64,000 bases of DNA from Corynebacterium afermentans subsp. lipophilum. Its GTDB lineage: Bacteria > Actinomycetota > Actinomycetes > Mycobacteriales > Mycobacteriaceae. The notes beneath the pieces are model-generated. The model was not told where the DNA came from. It saw only the letters and a list, made by a program, of their open reading frames with translations, and did not search any database. The stretch is taken from NCBI RefSeq assembly GCF_030408375.1, contig NZ_CP046530.1, forward strand, positions 682,001-746,000, written 5' to 3'. Of the stretch, positions 18,384-26,524 are shown one piece after another. Numbering within the stretch: the first letter of the stretch is position 1; every line of letters starts with the position of its first letter. The position numbers were made by a program, and so were the translations under genes.

Positions 18384-18944
18384 ATGCCGGAATTGTTTGA
18401 CGCGCTCGACATCACCGAGCCGGACGATGCGACGCTGCGCGCCTCCGAGCTGGAGAGCGATTCCCCGACGTCGCCGGGCGCCATCGTCGTGCTGGTGGGC
18501 GACCGCCGCTACGACGCGCCGGGTGACAACACCGACGAGATGGTGGTGGAGCTTTTGCGCGAGGCTGGCTTTGTGGTCGATGGCGTGGTGCGCGTGAAGT
18601 CCAAGAAGTCCGAGATCCGCAAGGCCATTGAAACTGGCGTGGTCGGCGGCGTGGATCTGGTGCTCACGCTGGGTGGCACGGGCGTCGGCCCGCGCGATAA
18701 GACGCCGGAAGCGACCCGCGCGGTCATTGACAAGGTGGTCCCCGGCGTCAGCCAGGCCATCCGCTCGTCCGGCCAGGCGTGCGGTGCCGTGGACGCGTGC
18801 ACCTCCCGCGGCATTTGCGGCGTGTCCGGTTCCACGGTCGTGGTCAACCTGGCGTCCTCGCGCCAGGCGATTCGCGATGGTGTGTCGACGGCGACTCCGC
18901 TGGTACGTCACCTCATCGACGAGCTGAACCAGCACTCGGTGTAA
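18384..18944 (+). CDS. moaB: MoaB/Mog-family molybdopterin-binding protein
   Basis: 186 residues; roughly residues 30-185 form the MogA/MoaB fold, with the conserved LTLGGTGVGPRDKTPEAT pterin/AMP-binding motif and DNTDEMV at the N-terminal side. An N-terminal extension of about 30 acidic residues is present, as in MoaB2 of mycobacteria. It may adenylylate molybdopterin, but other molybdenum-cofactor genes are not in the window, so its role could lie elsewhere. AAGGGAG precedes the ATG; it sits 51 bases after pepD. Confidence 0.88.
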   Translation: MPELFDALDITEPDDATLRASELESDSPTSPGAIVVLVGDRRYDAPGDNTDEMVVELLREAGFVVDGVVRVKSKKSEIRKAIETGVVGGVDLVLTLGGTGVGPRDKTPEATRAVIDKVVPGVSQAIRSSGQACGAVDACTSRGICGVSGSTVVVNLASSRQAIRDGVSTATPLVRHLIDELNQHSV

Positions 18945-18967
18945 ATCCGGCGCAGTACAGCAGGCAG

Positions 18968-19165
18968 ATGGAACGCAAACGTAGGCGCGCTGTGCGCAAA
19001 GCGGACGTGGAATATGACCGGTCCGCCGACGCCGCGCCAAACACGCAGGCAGAAGAAAACCCGGCCCTGGACGCTGAGCGCGAGGTGCTGCTCGGCGACG
19101 AAGAGCCGGGTTTGACGGGTCGTGATTTCTATGAGGCGGAGCGGCCTCCGCACTACGGGGAGTAG
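18968..19165 (+). CDS. Small acidic hypothetical protein
   Basis: 65 residues starting MERKRRRAVRKADVEYDRSA from ATG 18968, 23 bases after moaB. The basic N-terminus is followed by an acidic Glu/Asp-rich tail ending in DFYEAERPPHYGE. No signal peptide, membrane helix or known motif was seen. The fixed position between moaB and mscL and the moderately charged, proline-containing tail suggest a real corynebacterial gene, but function is unknown. Confidence 0.6.
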   Translation: MERKRRRAVRKADVEYDRSADAAPNTQAEENPALDAEREVLLGDEEPGLTGRDFYEAERPPHYGE

Positions 19166-19194
19166 CTTTTCAGCCAGTCCCGCTCAAGGACGAA

Positions 19195-19623
19195 CTAGTT
19201 CAGCGGCTTGTGCACGTTGTTCGGGTTCTGGCCTGCGAGCAGGTCGCGGATCTCCGTGAGCAGCTCGGTGTCGGTCGGCTCCGGCTCATCCGGGTCGATG
19301 CCCTTGCGGCGCTTCTGCGCCTCGTCCAGCTTGTTCATCGGAGCAACGAGCAGGAAGTAGATCACTGCGGCGATGAGCAGGAAGTTGATGATGGCAGTAA
19401 GGACGGCGCCAAAGTTGACGAAGGTCGCCTCGTTGCCCTCCCGGATGAAGAAGCCCAGTCCGGAGTCGGAGTAGTCCACGCCGCCGAGGGATGCGAGGAG
19501 CGGGTTGATGATCGCGTCAGAGAACGCGGTGACAACTGCGGTGAATGCCGCGCCGATGACGACGCCGACGGCAAGCTCGATGACGTTGCCGCGCATGATG
19601 AAGTCTTTAAATCCTTGAAGCAT
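19195..19623 (-). CDS. mscL: Large-conductance mechanosensitive channel
   Basis: 142 residues from ATG 19623, MLQGFKDFIMRGNVIELAVG being the amphipathic N-helix and TM1 start; TM2 is around AIINFLLIAAVIYFLLVAP. The cytoplasmic bundle ends in a charged helix (EILTEIRDLL type). It opens on hypo-osmotic shock to release solutes, complementing the BetP uptake system at 30 kb. Its start overlaps the end of the SAF-domain gene by 17 bases, so the two are probably co-transcribed. A GTG at 19650 is a less likely alternative start. Confidence 0.95.
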   Translation of the reverse strand: MLQGFKDFIMRGNVIELAVGVVIGAAFTAVVTAFSDAIINPLLASLGGVDYSDSGLGFFIREGNEATFVNFGAVLTAIINFLLIAAVIYFLLVAPMNKLDEAQKRRKGIDPDEPEPTDTELLTEIRDLLAGQNPNNVHKPLN

Positions 19624-20251
19624 GTTTCGGGATATTAAACGCACGCTCACGGTTGCTCAATACGAGCGTGAGCGGCTCCGACAGGGAAGCGGCTGCTACG
19701 GCGGCAGCCTCACCCTGTCTGAGCAGCACTAATACCGCGTCGCCTTCCCCAGATGTGACGACAATCCCATTTTCCGCAACCACGCGGGGCCCTTGGCCCA
19801 CAACGTCAACTTCTGCCCCGTGGTGCAGCATGGGCAAGATGTCCGGTTCCGCCAGCGGCACCGGAACCATGGAGAACTCCTCGCCGTCTGGTTTGTCCTG
19901 GGTGAGCAGGCCCGCCAGATCGGGCCCGACCAGGCGCGTGGCCGTGACCACCTCGCCGCGGGAGGCGGCCGCCGCGAGCAGTTGCCCCTCGGCCAACGCC
20001 GCGTCGTCGAGCGCGTTTTCGGGTACCGACTCCGCCGGGAGCCGCCGCAGCTCTAGGTCGTCCGCGCTGAGCACAGTGCCGGGGGCGACATCGCGAGAGA
20101 AGGTGAGGGCTGGCGGGTCGGACCGTGAGGCGTCGATAAGCACATGCAGCACAGCGGCGACGACGAGGATGACGGCTATCACCCTGCGGATGAGTACGGA
20201 GCGGCGGTAGCCGGGGGAGCGGAGGTTGTGAAGGCGCGCGGAGAGGTCCAT
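19607..20251 (-). CDS. SAF-domain membrane protein (CpaB/RcpC-like)
   Basis: 214 residues. A short basic N-terminus precedes one TM helix (RRVIAVILVVAAVLHVLI, about 22-39), then a SAF domain (FSRDVAPGTVLSADDLELRR to LVGPDLAGLL, about 50-110) and a second beta-rich domain with VPVPLAEPDILPMLHHGAEVDVV. This resembles the CpaB family linked to Flp/tad pilus assembly, but no pilus genes are nearby. In corynebacteria it is found next to mscL. Its actual role is unknown. Confidence 0.8.
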   Translation of the reverse strand: MDLSARLHNLRSPGYRRSVLIRRVIAVILVVAAVLHVLIDASRSDPPALTFSRDVAPGTVLSADDLELRRLPAESVPENALDDAALAEGQLLAAAASRGEVVTATRLVGPDLAGLLTQDKPDGEEFSMVPVPLAEPDILPMLHHGAEVDVVGQGPRVVAENGIVVTSGEGDAVLVLLRQGEAAAVAAASLSEPLTLVLSNRERAFNIPKHASRI

Positions 20252-20285
20252 GGGAATAAGACGGCGGAAACCGCGCCCCGGTTCC

Positions 20286-20864
20286 CTAGACGCGGAAGAA
20301 ACCCTCCGGCGTGATCACCGCGTCCACCGCCTGGTCGTGCGCGTCATGCGGCACAGCGTCTACGACCTCCCAGTCGTAGACCACTGCCGCAACGGGAACA
20401 TCCAGGGCCGACAACGCTCGGTCGTAGTAGCCGGCGCCTTTGCCCAATCGCATGCCTTGCCTATCGACGGCTAACGCCGGCGCCACCACCAGCCCGCAGG
20501 AGCGCAACACGTTAGAGGTGAAGCGCGGGCCCGTCGGCTCAGTGATCCCCAAAGCGCCGGCCGCATCCGCGGCCCCGAGCTGCGCCCAGGCGAGCACCCC
20601 GTCCGGCAGGGAAATGGGCAGAAATGGCGTGCGCGCCGCGGTGGCGAGCTGTGCCGCGAAATCCGCCGGGCCAGGCTCGGAGGCGAGCGGGTTATAGGCG
20701 GCGATGTTGGTGCCGCGGGCGTTGAAATCGTCGATGCACGCCAAGGTGGCCGCGACAATAGCCTGGTCGAGCCTTCGTTTTCGTTCCGTGCCGCGCAGCT
20801 CGCGCCGGTTGGCGAGGTGCGTCGCACGCAAGGCGGCCTTCCGGGGTTGTGTGGTTGCGTCCAC
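20286..20864 (-). CDS. 5-formyltetrahydrofolate cyclo-ligase
   Basis: 192 residues. ATP-dependent conversion of 5-formyl-THF to 5,10-methenyl-THF. The C-terminal motif RQGMRLGKGAGYYDRAL (ATP/folate binding) is clear; PALAVDRQG and VPAAV-type strands surround it. GTG 20864 is chosen because a Shine-Dalgarno AAGGAG lies 13 bases upstream and the N-terminus then begins MDATTQPRKAALR; longer reading frames upstream have no family similarity. It is divergent from galU and 34 bases downstream of the SAF-gene start, so it may head a cyclo-ligase/SAF/mscL operon. Confidence 0.87.
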   Translation of the reverse strand: MDATTQPRKAALRATHLANRRELRGTERKRRLDQAIVAATLACIDDFNARGTNIAAYNPLASEPGPADFAAQLATAARTPFLPISLPDGVLAWAQLGAADAAGALGITEPTGPRFTSNVLRSCGLVVAPALAVDRQGMRLGKGAGYYDRALSALDVPVAAVVYDWEVVDAVPHDAHDQAVDAVITPEGFFRV

Positions 20865-20939
20865 GTCGGTGTGCTTACTCCTTGCTTCTTCCGGGTCGCA
20901 GCCGGGTTGTGAAGGTTGGGGACTGTAGGCTTTGCGTTT

Positions 20940-21914
20940 ATGCAGAATTCTACTGACCTTCCCGTTGATGCTGCGAACGCTTCGGTGAAGACTGTTGTGG
21001 TTCCGGCGGCGGGTATGGGGACTCGTTTTTTGCCGGCGACGAAGACGGTGCCGAAGGAGCTTTTGCCGGTGGTGGATACCCCGGGCATCGAGCTGATTGC
21101 TGAGGAGGCTGCGGCGGCTGGGGCGCAGCGTCTTGCTGTGGTGGTCGCGCCGAATAAGGAAGAGATCATGCGGCATTTCGGCGAGTTTTCGGACTTGCAG
21201 GACCTCATGGTCGCCCGCGGCAAGCAGGCCCAGGCGGACAAGGTGGCGCGCGCCAACGGTTTGATTGAGGCTGTGGCGGTCACCCAGGATGAGCCGCTCG
21301 GGCTTGGGCACGCGGTTGGTTGCGCTGAGGAAGCGTTGGACGATGACGAGGATGCGGTTGCTGTGATGCTGCCGGATGATCTTGTGTTGCCGGCGGGTGT
21401 GATGGAGAAGATGGTCGCGGTGCGCAATGAACTCGGGGGGTCGGTGTTGTGCGCGTTTAACGTCTCGCGTGAGGAGGTGTTCAACTACGGCGTGTTCGAC
21501 GTGGAGGATGCCCAGGCTGAGATTGATGGTGTTGAGGTGTTAAAGGTGCGCGGCATGGTGGAAAAGCCTGCTGTTGAGGATGCGCCGTCGACGCTGGTGG
21601 CTACCGGCCGGTACCTGCTGGACCGCGGGATTTTTGATGCGCTGCGGCGTATTGAGCCGGGTAAGGGCGGGGAGTTGCAGCTGACTGATGCGATTGAGTT
21701 GATGATCTCTGAGGGCCACCCGGTGCACGTGGTGGTGCATGAGGGCAAGCGCCACGACCTGGGTAACCCCGGTGGCTATATCCCGGCGAATGTGGATTTC
21801 GGCCTGCGCGATGAGAAGTTCGGGCCTGCCGTGTACACCGCGGTGAAGAAAATCATCGCCGACTTCGAGGCGGAACACCCCGAGGTTGCCGCAAAGGCGC
21901 AGGACAACGCGTAG
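20940..21914 (+). CDS. galU: UTP-glucose-1-phosphate uridylyltransferase
   Basis: 324 residues. Makes UDP-glucose for trehalose, arabinogalactan and (here) possibly sulfolipid headgroup synthesis. The nucleotide-binding loop PAAGMGTRFLPATKTVPKE lies at about 22-40, and GLGHAVGCAEE and KPAVEDAPSTLVATGRY follow. ATG 20940 sits 8 bases after TAGGCT (20926-20931), a leaderless arrangement; an upstream TTG at 20916 falls before that -10 and is unlikely. First gene of the galU-glp-rimJ-glpR series. UDP-glucose is also the substrate of the UDP-sulfoquinovose synthase at 58.7 kb. Confidence 0.96.
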   Translation: MQNSTDLPVDAANASVKTVVVPAAGMGTRFLPATKTVPKELLPVVDTPGIELIAEEAAAAGAQRLAVVVAPNKEEIMRHFGEFSDLQDLMVARGKQAQADKVARANGLIEAVAVTQDEPLGLGHAVGCAEEALDDDEDAVAVMLPDDLVLPAGVMEKMVAVRNELGGSVLCAFNVSREEVFNYGVFDVEDAQAEIDGVEVLKVRGMVEKPAVEDAPSTLVATGRYLLDRGIFDALRRIEPGKGGELQLTDAIELMISEGHPVHVVVHEGKRHDLGNPGGYIPANVDFGLRDEKFGPAVYTAVKKIIADFEAEHPEVAAKAQDNA

Positions 21915-21932
21915 ACGAAAGGGGCACGGGCC

Positions 21933-23264
21933 ATGCGCAGCGTAGAGGACCAGCTTGCGGCTGTAGTGGACGCGGCGACCGCCCCCGAGCCGATCCGGGT
22001 GGCGCTGACGGACGCGCTCGGCCTGATGTGCGCCGAAGAGGTCACCTCCACCACGCAGGTCCCCGGCTTCCCTCAGGCGGCTGTGGACGGTTTCGCCGTG
22101 CGCGCGGTAGACGTGGGCGGCACCGCCGGGCTGCGCAGGACCGAGCGCCGCGACCACAACGAAAACGGCCACAACGATCACGACCAAGCCGATAACGGCG
22201 AGGAAGCCCCCGCCGCCCCACAGCCGAATCGCGAGCGCGCCCTTCCGGTGGTAGGCGAGGTGCCCGCCGGCTCCCAGAAGCCGCTGCGCCTGCAGCCGCG
22301 CCAGGCGGTCCGCGTCGCCACCGGCGCCCCGCTGCCCACACTCGCGGACGCGGTGCTGCCGCTGGAGTGGACGGACCGCGGACGCAAACGCGTCACCCCG
22401 CAACGCCCCGTGCGCACCGGTGATTTCGTGCGCCGGCCTGGCGACGACATCCAGCCCGGCGACATCGCCGTGCGCCAGGGCGCGGTGCTCGGCCCCGCCC
22501 AGATCGGCCTCGCCGCCGCCGCGGGCCGCGACAAGTTACTGGTGTACCCGCGCCCGCGTGTGACGGTGATGAGTTACGGCCTGGAACTGGTGGACTTGGA
22601 CCGCCGGCCGGGCCTGGGGCAGGTCTTCGACATCGCCTCCTACGTCGTGGCCGCGGCCGCCAAAGAGGCGGGCGCGGACGTGCACCGCGCCGGCATCATC
22701 AACGCCGAGCCGCGCCGCATGCGCGAGATCGTGGCGGGACACATCGCCAAAAGCGAATTCGTCGTCATCACAGGCGCCGTTGGCGGCTCCGGTGCGGCCC
22801 CCATCCAGGAGATCTTGCGCGAGCTCGGCCAGGTGGACACCACCCGCGTGGCCATGCACCCCGGCTCCGTGCAGGGCTTCGGCCTGATGGGTGAGGAGCG
22901 CGTCCCGGCGTTTCTCCTGCCGTCCAACCCGGTGAGCGCGCTGGTGATCGCGGAGACGTTCATCCGCCCCGCCATCCGCAGCTCCCTGGGCAAGACCGCG
23001 GTGACGCGCCGCACCGTCAAGGCCCGCTCCCTGCGCGAGCTCAGCTCCATTCCTGGCCGCCGCGGCTACATCCGCGCCCGCCTCATGCGCGACGCGGACA
23101 CCGGCGACTACCTGGTCGAACCGCTGTCCGCACTGGAAGCCGGCCCCGCCCACCTGCTGGCCGGCTTCGCTGAGGCCAACGCCATGATCCACCTGCCGGA
23201 AGACGCCGTGGACGTGCGCCCCGGCGACATCGTGGACGTCGAGTTCCTCCGCCAGCGCAGCTAG
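21933..23264 (+). CDS. glp: Gephyrin-like MoeA-family protein Glp with Asn/His-rich insertion
   Basis: 443 residues with MoeA architecture: AVDGFAVRAVD (about 49-59), TGAPLPTLADAVL (about 129-141), a MogA-like central domain (about 205-350) and a C-terminal beta domain. Residues normally catalytic in MoeA are altered: ITGAVGGSGAAP replaces the TGGVSxGxxD loop, YGLELVD replaces TGDEL, and PSNPVSA replaces PGNPVS. This fits the corynebacterial Glp, reported to bind FtsZ and a membrane receptor GlpR rather than make molybdenum cofactor. Residues about 67-100 are an unusual insertion rich in Asn, His, Asp and Gln (HNENGHNDHDQADNGEE), absent from ordinary MoeA. It lies 18 bases after galU, with glpR two genes downstream. 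Confidence 0.85.
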   Translation: MRSVEDQLAAVVDAATAPEPIRVALTDALGLMCAEEVTSTTQVPGFPQAAVDGFAVRAVDVGGTAGLRRTERRDHNENGHNDHDQADNGEEAPAAPQPNRERALPVVGEVPAGSQKPLRLQPRQAVRVATGAPLPTLADAVLPLEWTDRGRKRVTPQRPVRTGDFVRRPGDDIQPGDIAVRQGAVLGPAQIGLAAAAGRDKLLVYPRPRVTVMSYGLELVDLDRRPGLGQVFDIASYVVAAAAKEAGADVHRAGIINAEPRRMREIVAGHIAKSEFVVITGAVGGSGAAPIQEILRELGQVDTTRVAMHPGSVQGFGLMGEERVPAFLLPSNPVSALVIAETFIRPAIRSSLGKTAVTRRTVKARSLRELSSIPGRRGYIRARLMRDADTGDYLVEPLSALEAGPAHLLAGFAEANAMIHLPEDAVDVRPGDIVDVEFLRQRS

Positions 23265-23272
23265 GCTCAGCC

Positions 23273-23920
23273 ATGTTCGCGATGTTCCGCCAGCCCACCC
23301 CGGGCTGGCCCGAGCCCACACCGACCGCGACGCTTCCCGACGGCGCATCCGTCCGCCTGCGCCCCTTGTCCTCCCGCGATGGGGAGGACTGGTCGGGCAC
23401 GAGAAACGTCGATAAGCAATGGCTCCAGCCAGTCGAGCCCACGGTGGAGGGCACCTGGGAGGACGCGCACTCGCACGCGGCGTGGCGCAACACCTGGCTG
23501 AACCTGAAGCGGCTGGCCAACCAGGGCACGGTGGTGCCGCTGGTCATCGAGGTCGACGGCGATTTCGCCGGACAGGTCACCCTGGGCAACATCCAGCACG
23601 GCATCGTCTCCGAATGCTGGGTGGGCTACTGGGTGCACTCGCCGTTCATGGGCCGCGGGGTGGCCACCGCGGCGTGCGCGCTGGGCGTTGACCACGCGTT
23701 TTCCCGCGTCGGGCTGCACCGCGTGACCGCCACCTACCTGCCGCACAACCCCGCCTCGGGCCAGGTGCTCAAGCTCAACGGCTTCCGCGAGGAGGGCTAC
23801 CTTCGCCGCAACCTGCACATCGACGGGCAGTGGCGCGATCACCACTTCGTGGCCTTAAACGCAGACGATTTCCCCACCACCGCCGTGCAGCGCCTGCGCG
23901 AGGCTGGCCGGGTGCGCTAA
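23273..23920 (+). CDS. rimJ: GNAT N-acetyltransferase, RimJ-like
   Basis: 215 residues. Acetyl-CoA-binding motif A is visible as VGYWVHSPFMGRGVATAAC and the motif B region as FSRVGLHRVTATYLPHNPASG; LRRNLHIDGQWRDH is the characteristic C-terminus of the RimJ/RimL type. It probably acetylates a ribosomal protein N-terminus, but substrates of this subgroup vary. ATG 23273 lies 8 bases after the glp stop; that stop's TAG begins a -10-like TAGGCT. It sits between glp and glpR as in other mycolic-acid bacteria. Confidence 0.85.
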   Translation: MFAMFRQPTPGWPEPTPTATLPDGASVRLRPLSSRDGEDWSGTRNVDKQWLQPVEPTVEGTWEDAHSHAAWRNTWLNLKRLANQGTVVPLVIEVDGDFAGQVTLGNIQHGIVSECWVGYWVHSPFMGRGVATAACALGVDHAFSRVGLHRVTATYLPHNPASGQVLKLNGFREEGYLRRNLHIDGQWRDHHFVALNADDFPTTAVQRLREAGRVR

Positions 23921-24033
23921 CGGCGAAAAACAGCTGCGCCCCACGGCGCGCCGACCCGTTCGCCCGCACGAGTGCCGATACCGTGGACTCCTGACTTCAA
24001 GGGTGCAACTGACGCGGAAAGGTGGCATCGCCC

Positions 24034-25236
24034 ATGGGCAGCCCGAGCTTAATGATCATCTTGATCCTGGTCGTGTGGATCATCGTCCTCGCGCCGTTGA
24101 TGATCGGCAACAACAAGCCGATCCGCCGCTCCGGCGACGGCTACGACGAAACACGCGTGCTGCACGAGGGCGGCACCGCGCCGATGGCTGAGCGCCGCCG
24201 CCCGAAGCTCACCGCCGCCGACATCCACCGCCACAGCGAGGACACCGACTACGAGGTCGTCGAAGCAACAGATGCCGAGGAGCAAGTGCTTATCGACGAC
24301 GCTCCCGCCCTGCGCACCCTCTTCCGCCGCCCCGGCGCAGAAGAGGCAGGTGCCGAAGAGTCCGACGCTGCGTCAGACCACATCGACGGCGAAGTGATCG
24401 AGCACGCCGAAGACGAGGCCGAGCCCGCCGAGGTTGATGCCGATGACGCTGAGGCCGATAGCGCTGAGGCCGATGACACTGAGACCGCTGACGCCGAGAC
24501 CGCGGGCGGCTCCACCAAGGTCGTGGCCAGCGAGCCCGCCGGTTCCACCTCTGTGAAGCTCCTCGCCGAAACCGACCGCTACGAGCTGGACGAGTCCTAC
24601 ACCGCACCCGAGGATTTTGGCTACGCGGGCGAGACCGGAGGCGTGGAGAAGCAGAGCGCCTCGGAAACGGACGTGGAGGATGTTCAGGCGGACACCAACA
24701 CCGACGCTGGCGTCGACGACGAGGTCGACACCGCGGAGGCCGCCGAAGCGGGCGACGAGGACCTCGCTTTCGCCGCCGCGCGCCGCGGCCGAGGCGGATT
24801 CGACCCGGAGCGCGACAAGAAAAACACCGCCACCCGCTTCCAGCGCCGCCAGCGCACCCTGCTGGCGCTGATCGCCGCCTGCGTGGTCACCTTCGTCGTG
24901 GCGTTTGTCGCGGGCGGCTGGACCTGGGTGCTGCCCGCCGTGTCGGTGGGTCTTACCGCATGGTTCATGATCGCGTTGCGTCGCGTGGTGCTGCAAGAGC
25001 GCGCCCTGCACGCCCGCCGCCTGCGCCAGCTGCGCCGCGCCCGCATGGGCGTGGCTATGAGCAACCACGTCGAGCACCCGCGTGACGCTCGCCTGCGCGC
25101 CGGCTCCGTCGTGCTGGACCTGGACGACGACAGCCCCGACTTCGACACCCTGCCGTCCGCCCGCTACGCGCCGGAAAACGACCCCGGCTACGACGACTAC
25201 GAAGACCTCGGCGGCTACGGCACCCGCGCCTCCTAA
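24034..25236 (+). CDS. glpR: GlpR-like membrane receptor for Glp
   Basis: 400 residues. An N-terminal TM helix (LMIILILVVWIIVLAPLMI, about 6-24) is followed by a basic segment, a long acidic, probably disordered cytoplasmic region (about 70-250, Asp/Glu/Ala rich with tandem EADDTE-like repeats), a basic stretch, then two TM helices (about 275-318) and an acidic C-terminal tail. Position and topology match the receptor described for corynebacterial Glp, which coordinates division and polar growth. ATG 24034 has GGAAAGGTGG upstream; an ATG at 24022 is less well placed. The acidic repeats may vary in length between strains. Confidence 0.8.
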   Translation: MGSPSLMIILILVVWIIVLAPLMIGNNKPIRRSGDGYDETRVLHEGGTAPMAERRRPKLTAADIHRHSEDTDYEVVEATDAEEQVLIDDAPALRTLFRRPGAEEAGAEESDAASDHIDGEVIEHAEDEAEPAEVDADDAEADSAEADDTETADAETAGGSTKVVASEPAGSTSVKLLAETDRYELDESYTAPEDFGYAGETGGVEKQSASETDVEDVQADTNTDAGVDDEVDTAEAAEAGDEDLAFAAARRGRGGFDPERDKKNTATRFQRRQRTLLALIAACVVTFVVAFVAGGWTWVLPAVSVGLTAWFMIALRRVVLQERALHARRLRQLRRARMGVAMSNHVEHPRDARLRAGSVVLDLDDDSPDFDTLPSARYAPENDPGYDDYEDLGGYGTRAS

Positions 25237-25311
25237 AAGCTGTGAAAACCTCCACTGCGCTGGCGATTTAACCGGTGCGTGGGGGAGGAGTAACGTAACG
25301 AGCGTGCCCAA

Positions 25312-25384
25312 GGGGCTATAGCTCAGTTGGTAGAGCGTCGCGTTCGCAATGCGAAGGTCAGGGGTTCGATTCCCCTTAGCTCCA
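25312..25384 (+). tRNA. tRNA-Ala (anticodon CGC)
   Basis: Complete cloverleaf: acceptor GGGGCTA/TAGCTCC with discriminator A, D arm GCTC/GAGC, anticodon stem TCGCG/TGCGA with loop TTCGCAA (CGC at 25345-25347) and T arm AGGGG-TTCGATT-CCCCT. The acceptor holds a G3-U70 wobble, the alanine identity element. CCA is not encoded. TAACGT (25291-25296) is a plausible -10 and a terminator follows. Confidence 0.97.
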
Positions 25385-25392
25385 CTAGATTG

Positions 25393-25433
25393 CGGGACCC
25401 GGTCGAATACGGTCGGGTCCCGTTACGTTTTGC
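25393..25433 (+). terminator. Terminator of the tRNA-Ala gene
   Basis: A perfect 9-bp stem CGGGACCCG/CGGGTCCCG (25393-25401 with 25414-25422) is followed by TTACGTTTT. Confidence 0.85.
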
Positions 25434-25485
25434 TGATCGGCTAAGCTGCCTCCCGTTGAATCTCAGGCATAAACGAGCAGCTGAA

Positions 25486-25830
25486 GTGGAAGATTCGTTG
25501 GGCGCGCAGAAGATCCGTCGCGCGGTCTTGATTGTGGCGCTGTTGAACCTGGCGTACTTTTTCGTGGAGTTCGCCGGTGCGGTGGCCATCGGGTCGGCGT
25601 CCCTGTTCGCGGACTCCGCCGACTTTCTCGAGGACACCGCGATCAACCTGCTGGTGTTCTTCGCCGTGGCGTGGCCGGCCGCGCGCCGCCGCACCGCCGG
25701 TAGCGTGCTCGCAGCGCTGATCCTCATCCCGGCGGTGGCTGCGATTGCCGCCGCCAAGGAAGTGTGGGAGGCCTCCCGCGAGGAGCACGACTCTGTCGAG
25801 GACGCCTTCGCGGACATGGACGACGATTAA
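25486..25830 (+). CDS. Half-size CDF/cation-efflux-like membrane protein
   Basis: 114 residues from GTG 25486. The first half, RRAVLIVALLNLAYFFVEFA followed by IGSASLFADSADFLEDTAIN, resembles the N-terminal TM1-TM2 of cation diffusion facilitators, including metal-site-like Asp residues (FADSADF). About three TM helices follow in a normal bacterial CDF, but here the protein stops after a third helix and an acidic tail (EEHDSVEDAFADMDDD). It could be a genuinely short family that works as an oligomer, or a remnant. No strong Shine-Dalgarno is seen, so the start is uncertain. Confidence 0.65.
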   Translation: MEDSLGAQKIRRAVLIVALLNLAYFFVEFAGAVAIGSASLFADSADFLEDTAINLLVFFAVAWPAARRRTAGSVLAALILIPAVAAIAAAKEVWEASREEHDSVEDAFADMDDD

Positions 25831-25848
25831 ACGCCATCCAGACACCGC

Positions 25849-26472
25849 TTAAGCCCACACCCCGGACGCACCGCGGCGCCAGGTGCCCACCAGGTTGGTG
25901 TCGATGATGCCGGTGGATTCCATCAGCGCGTACATGGTCACCGGCCCCACGAAGGTGAAGCCGCGCTTTTTCAAGTCCTTCGCCAGTTGCTCGGATTCGG
26001 CCGAGCGCGTCGGCACCTCCGCCATCGTGCGCGGCACCGGCGTGTGTTCCGGCTGGTAGGACCACACGAACTCGCCCAGGTGTGTGCCCTGTTCCCGCAG
26101 GTCTAGCGTGGCCTGGGCGTTTTTCACTGCAGCTTCGAGTTTGCGCCGGTTGCGGATCAAGGAAGCGTCGTCAAGCAGATGCTCGATGCTCATACCCGCG
26201 ACCTCCTCCGGGTCGAAACCGTGGAACGCCGCGCGCAGCGCATCGCGCTTTTGCAGGATCAGCCGCCAGGACAACCCCACCTGGAAGCCTTCGAGGCAGA
26301 CGCGCTCGAACATGCCTTGCTCGTCGGTGACGGGCATGCCCCATTCGGTGTCGTAGTACTCGCGCAAAAGCGGGTCGGCGGCGGCCCACGGCGGGCGGGC
26401 TCGCCCGTCGTCGCCGATGACGGGCCAGCCGGATTCGGGATCGGTCTCTGGTGTGCGATGAAGATCAGTCAT
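25849..26472 (-). CDS. tag: DNA-3-methyladenine glycosylase I (Tag), zinc ligands replaced
   Basis: 207 residues from ATG 26472. Family sequence is clear: ADPLLREYYDTEWGMPVTDE, FERVCLEGFQVGLSWRLILQ, KLEAAVKNAQATL, DLKKRGFTFVGPVTMYALME. It excises 3-methyladenine from alkylated DNA. Compared with E. coli Tag, the four residues that hold its zinc ion (Cys4, His17, His175, Cys179) are here Pro, Tyr, Asn and Thr (RPPW, YYDTEWG, IDTNLVGTW), so the zinc snap is missing. The longer upstream frame to 26526 would overlap the doxX promoter and is not preferred. Divergent from the DoxX gene. Confidence 0.88.
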   Translation of the reverse strand: MTDLHRTPETDPESGWPVIGDDGRARPPWAAADPLLREYYDTEWGMPVTDEQGMFERVCLEGFQVGLSWRLILQKRDALRAAFHGFDPEEVAGMSIEHLLDDASLIRNRRKLEAAVKNAQATLDLREQGTHLGEFVWSYQPEHTPVPRTMAEVPTRSAESEQLAKDLKKRGFTFVGPVTMYALMESTGIIDTNLVGTWRRGASGVWA

Positions 26473-26524
26473 ATGTATTGGACTCAGTTCTACCCCGTTT
26501 GGTTCCACGGGTACGCTAATCGGC

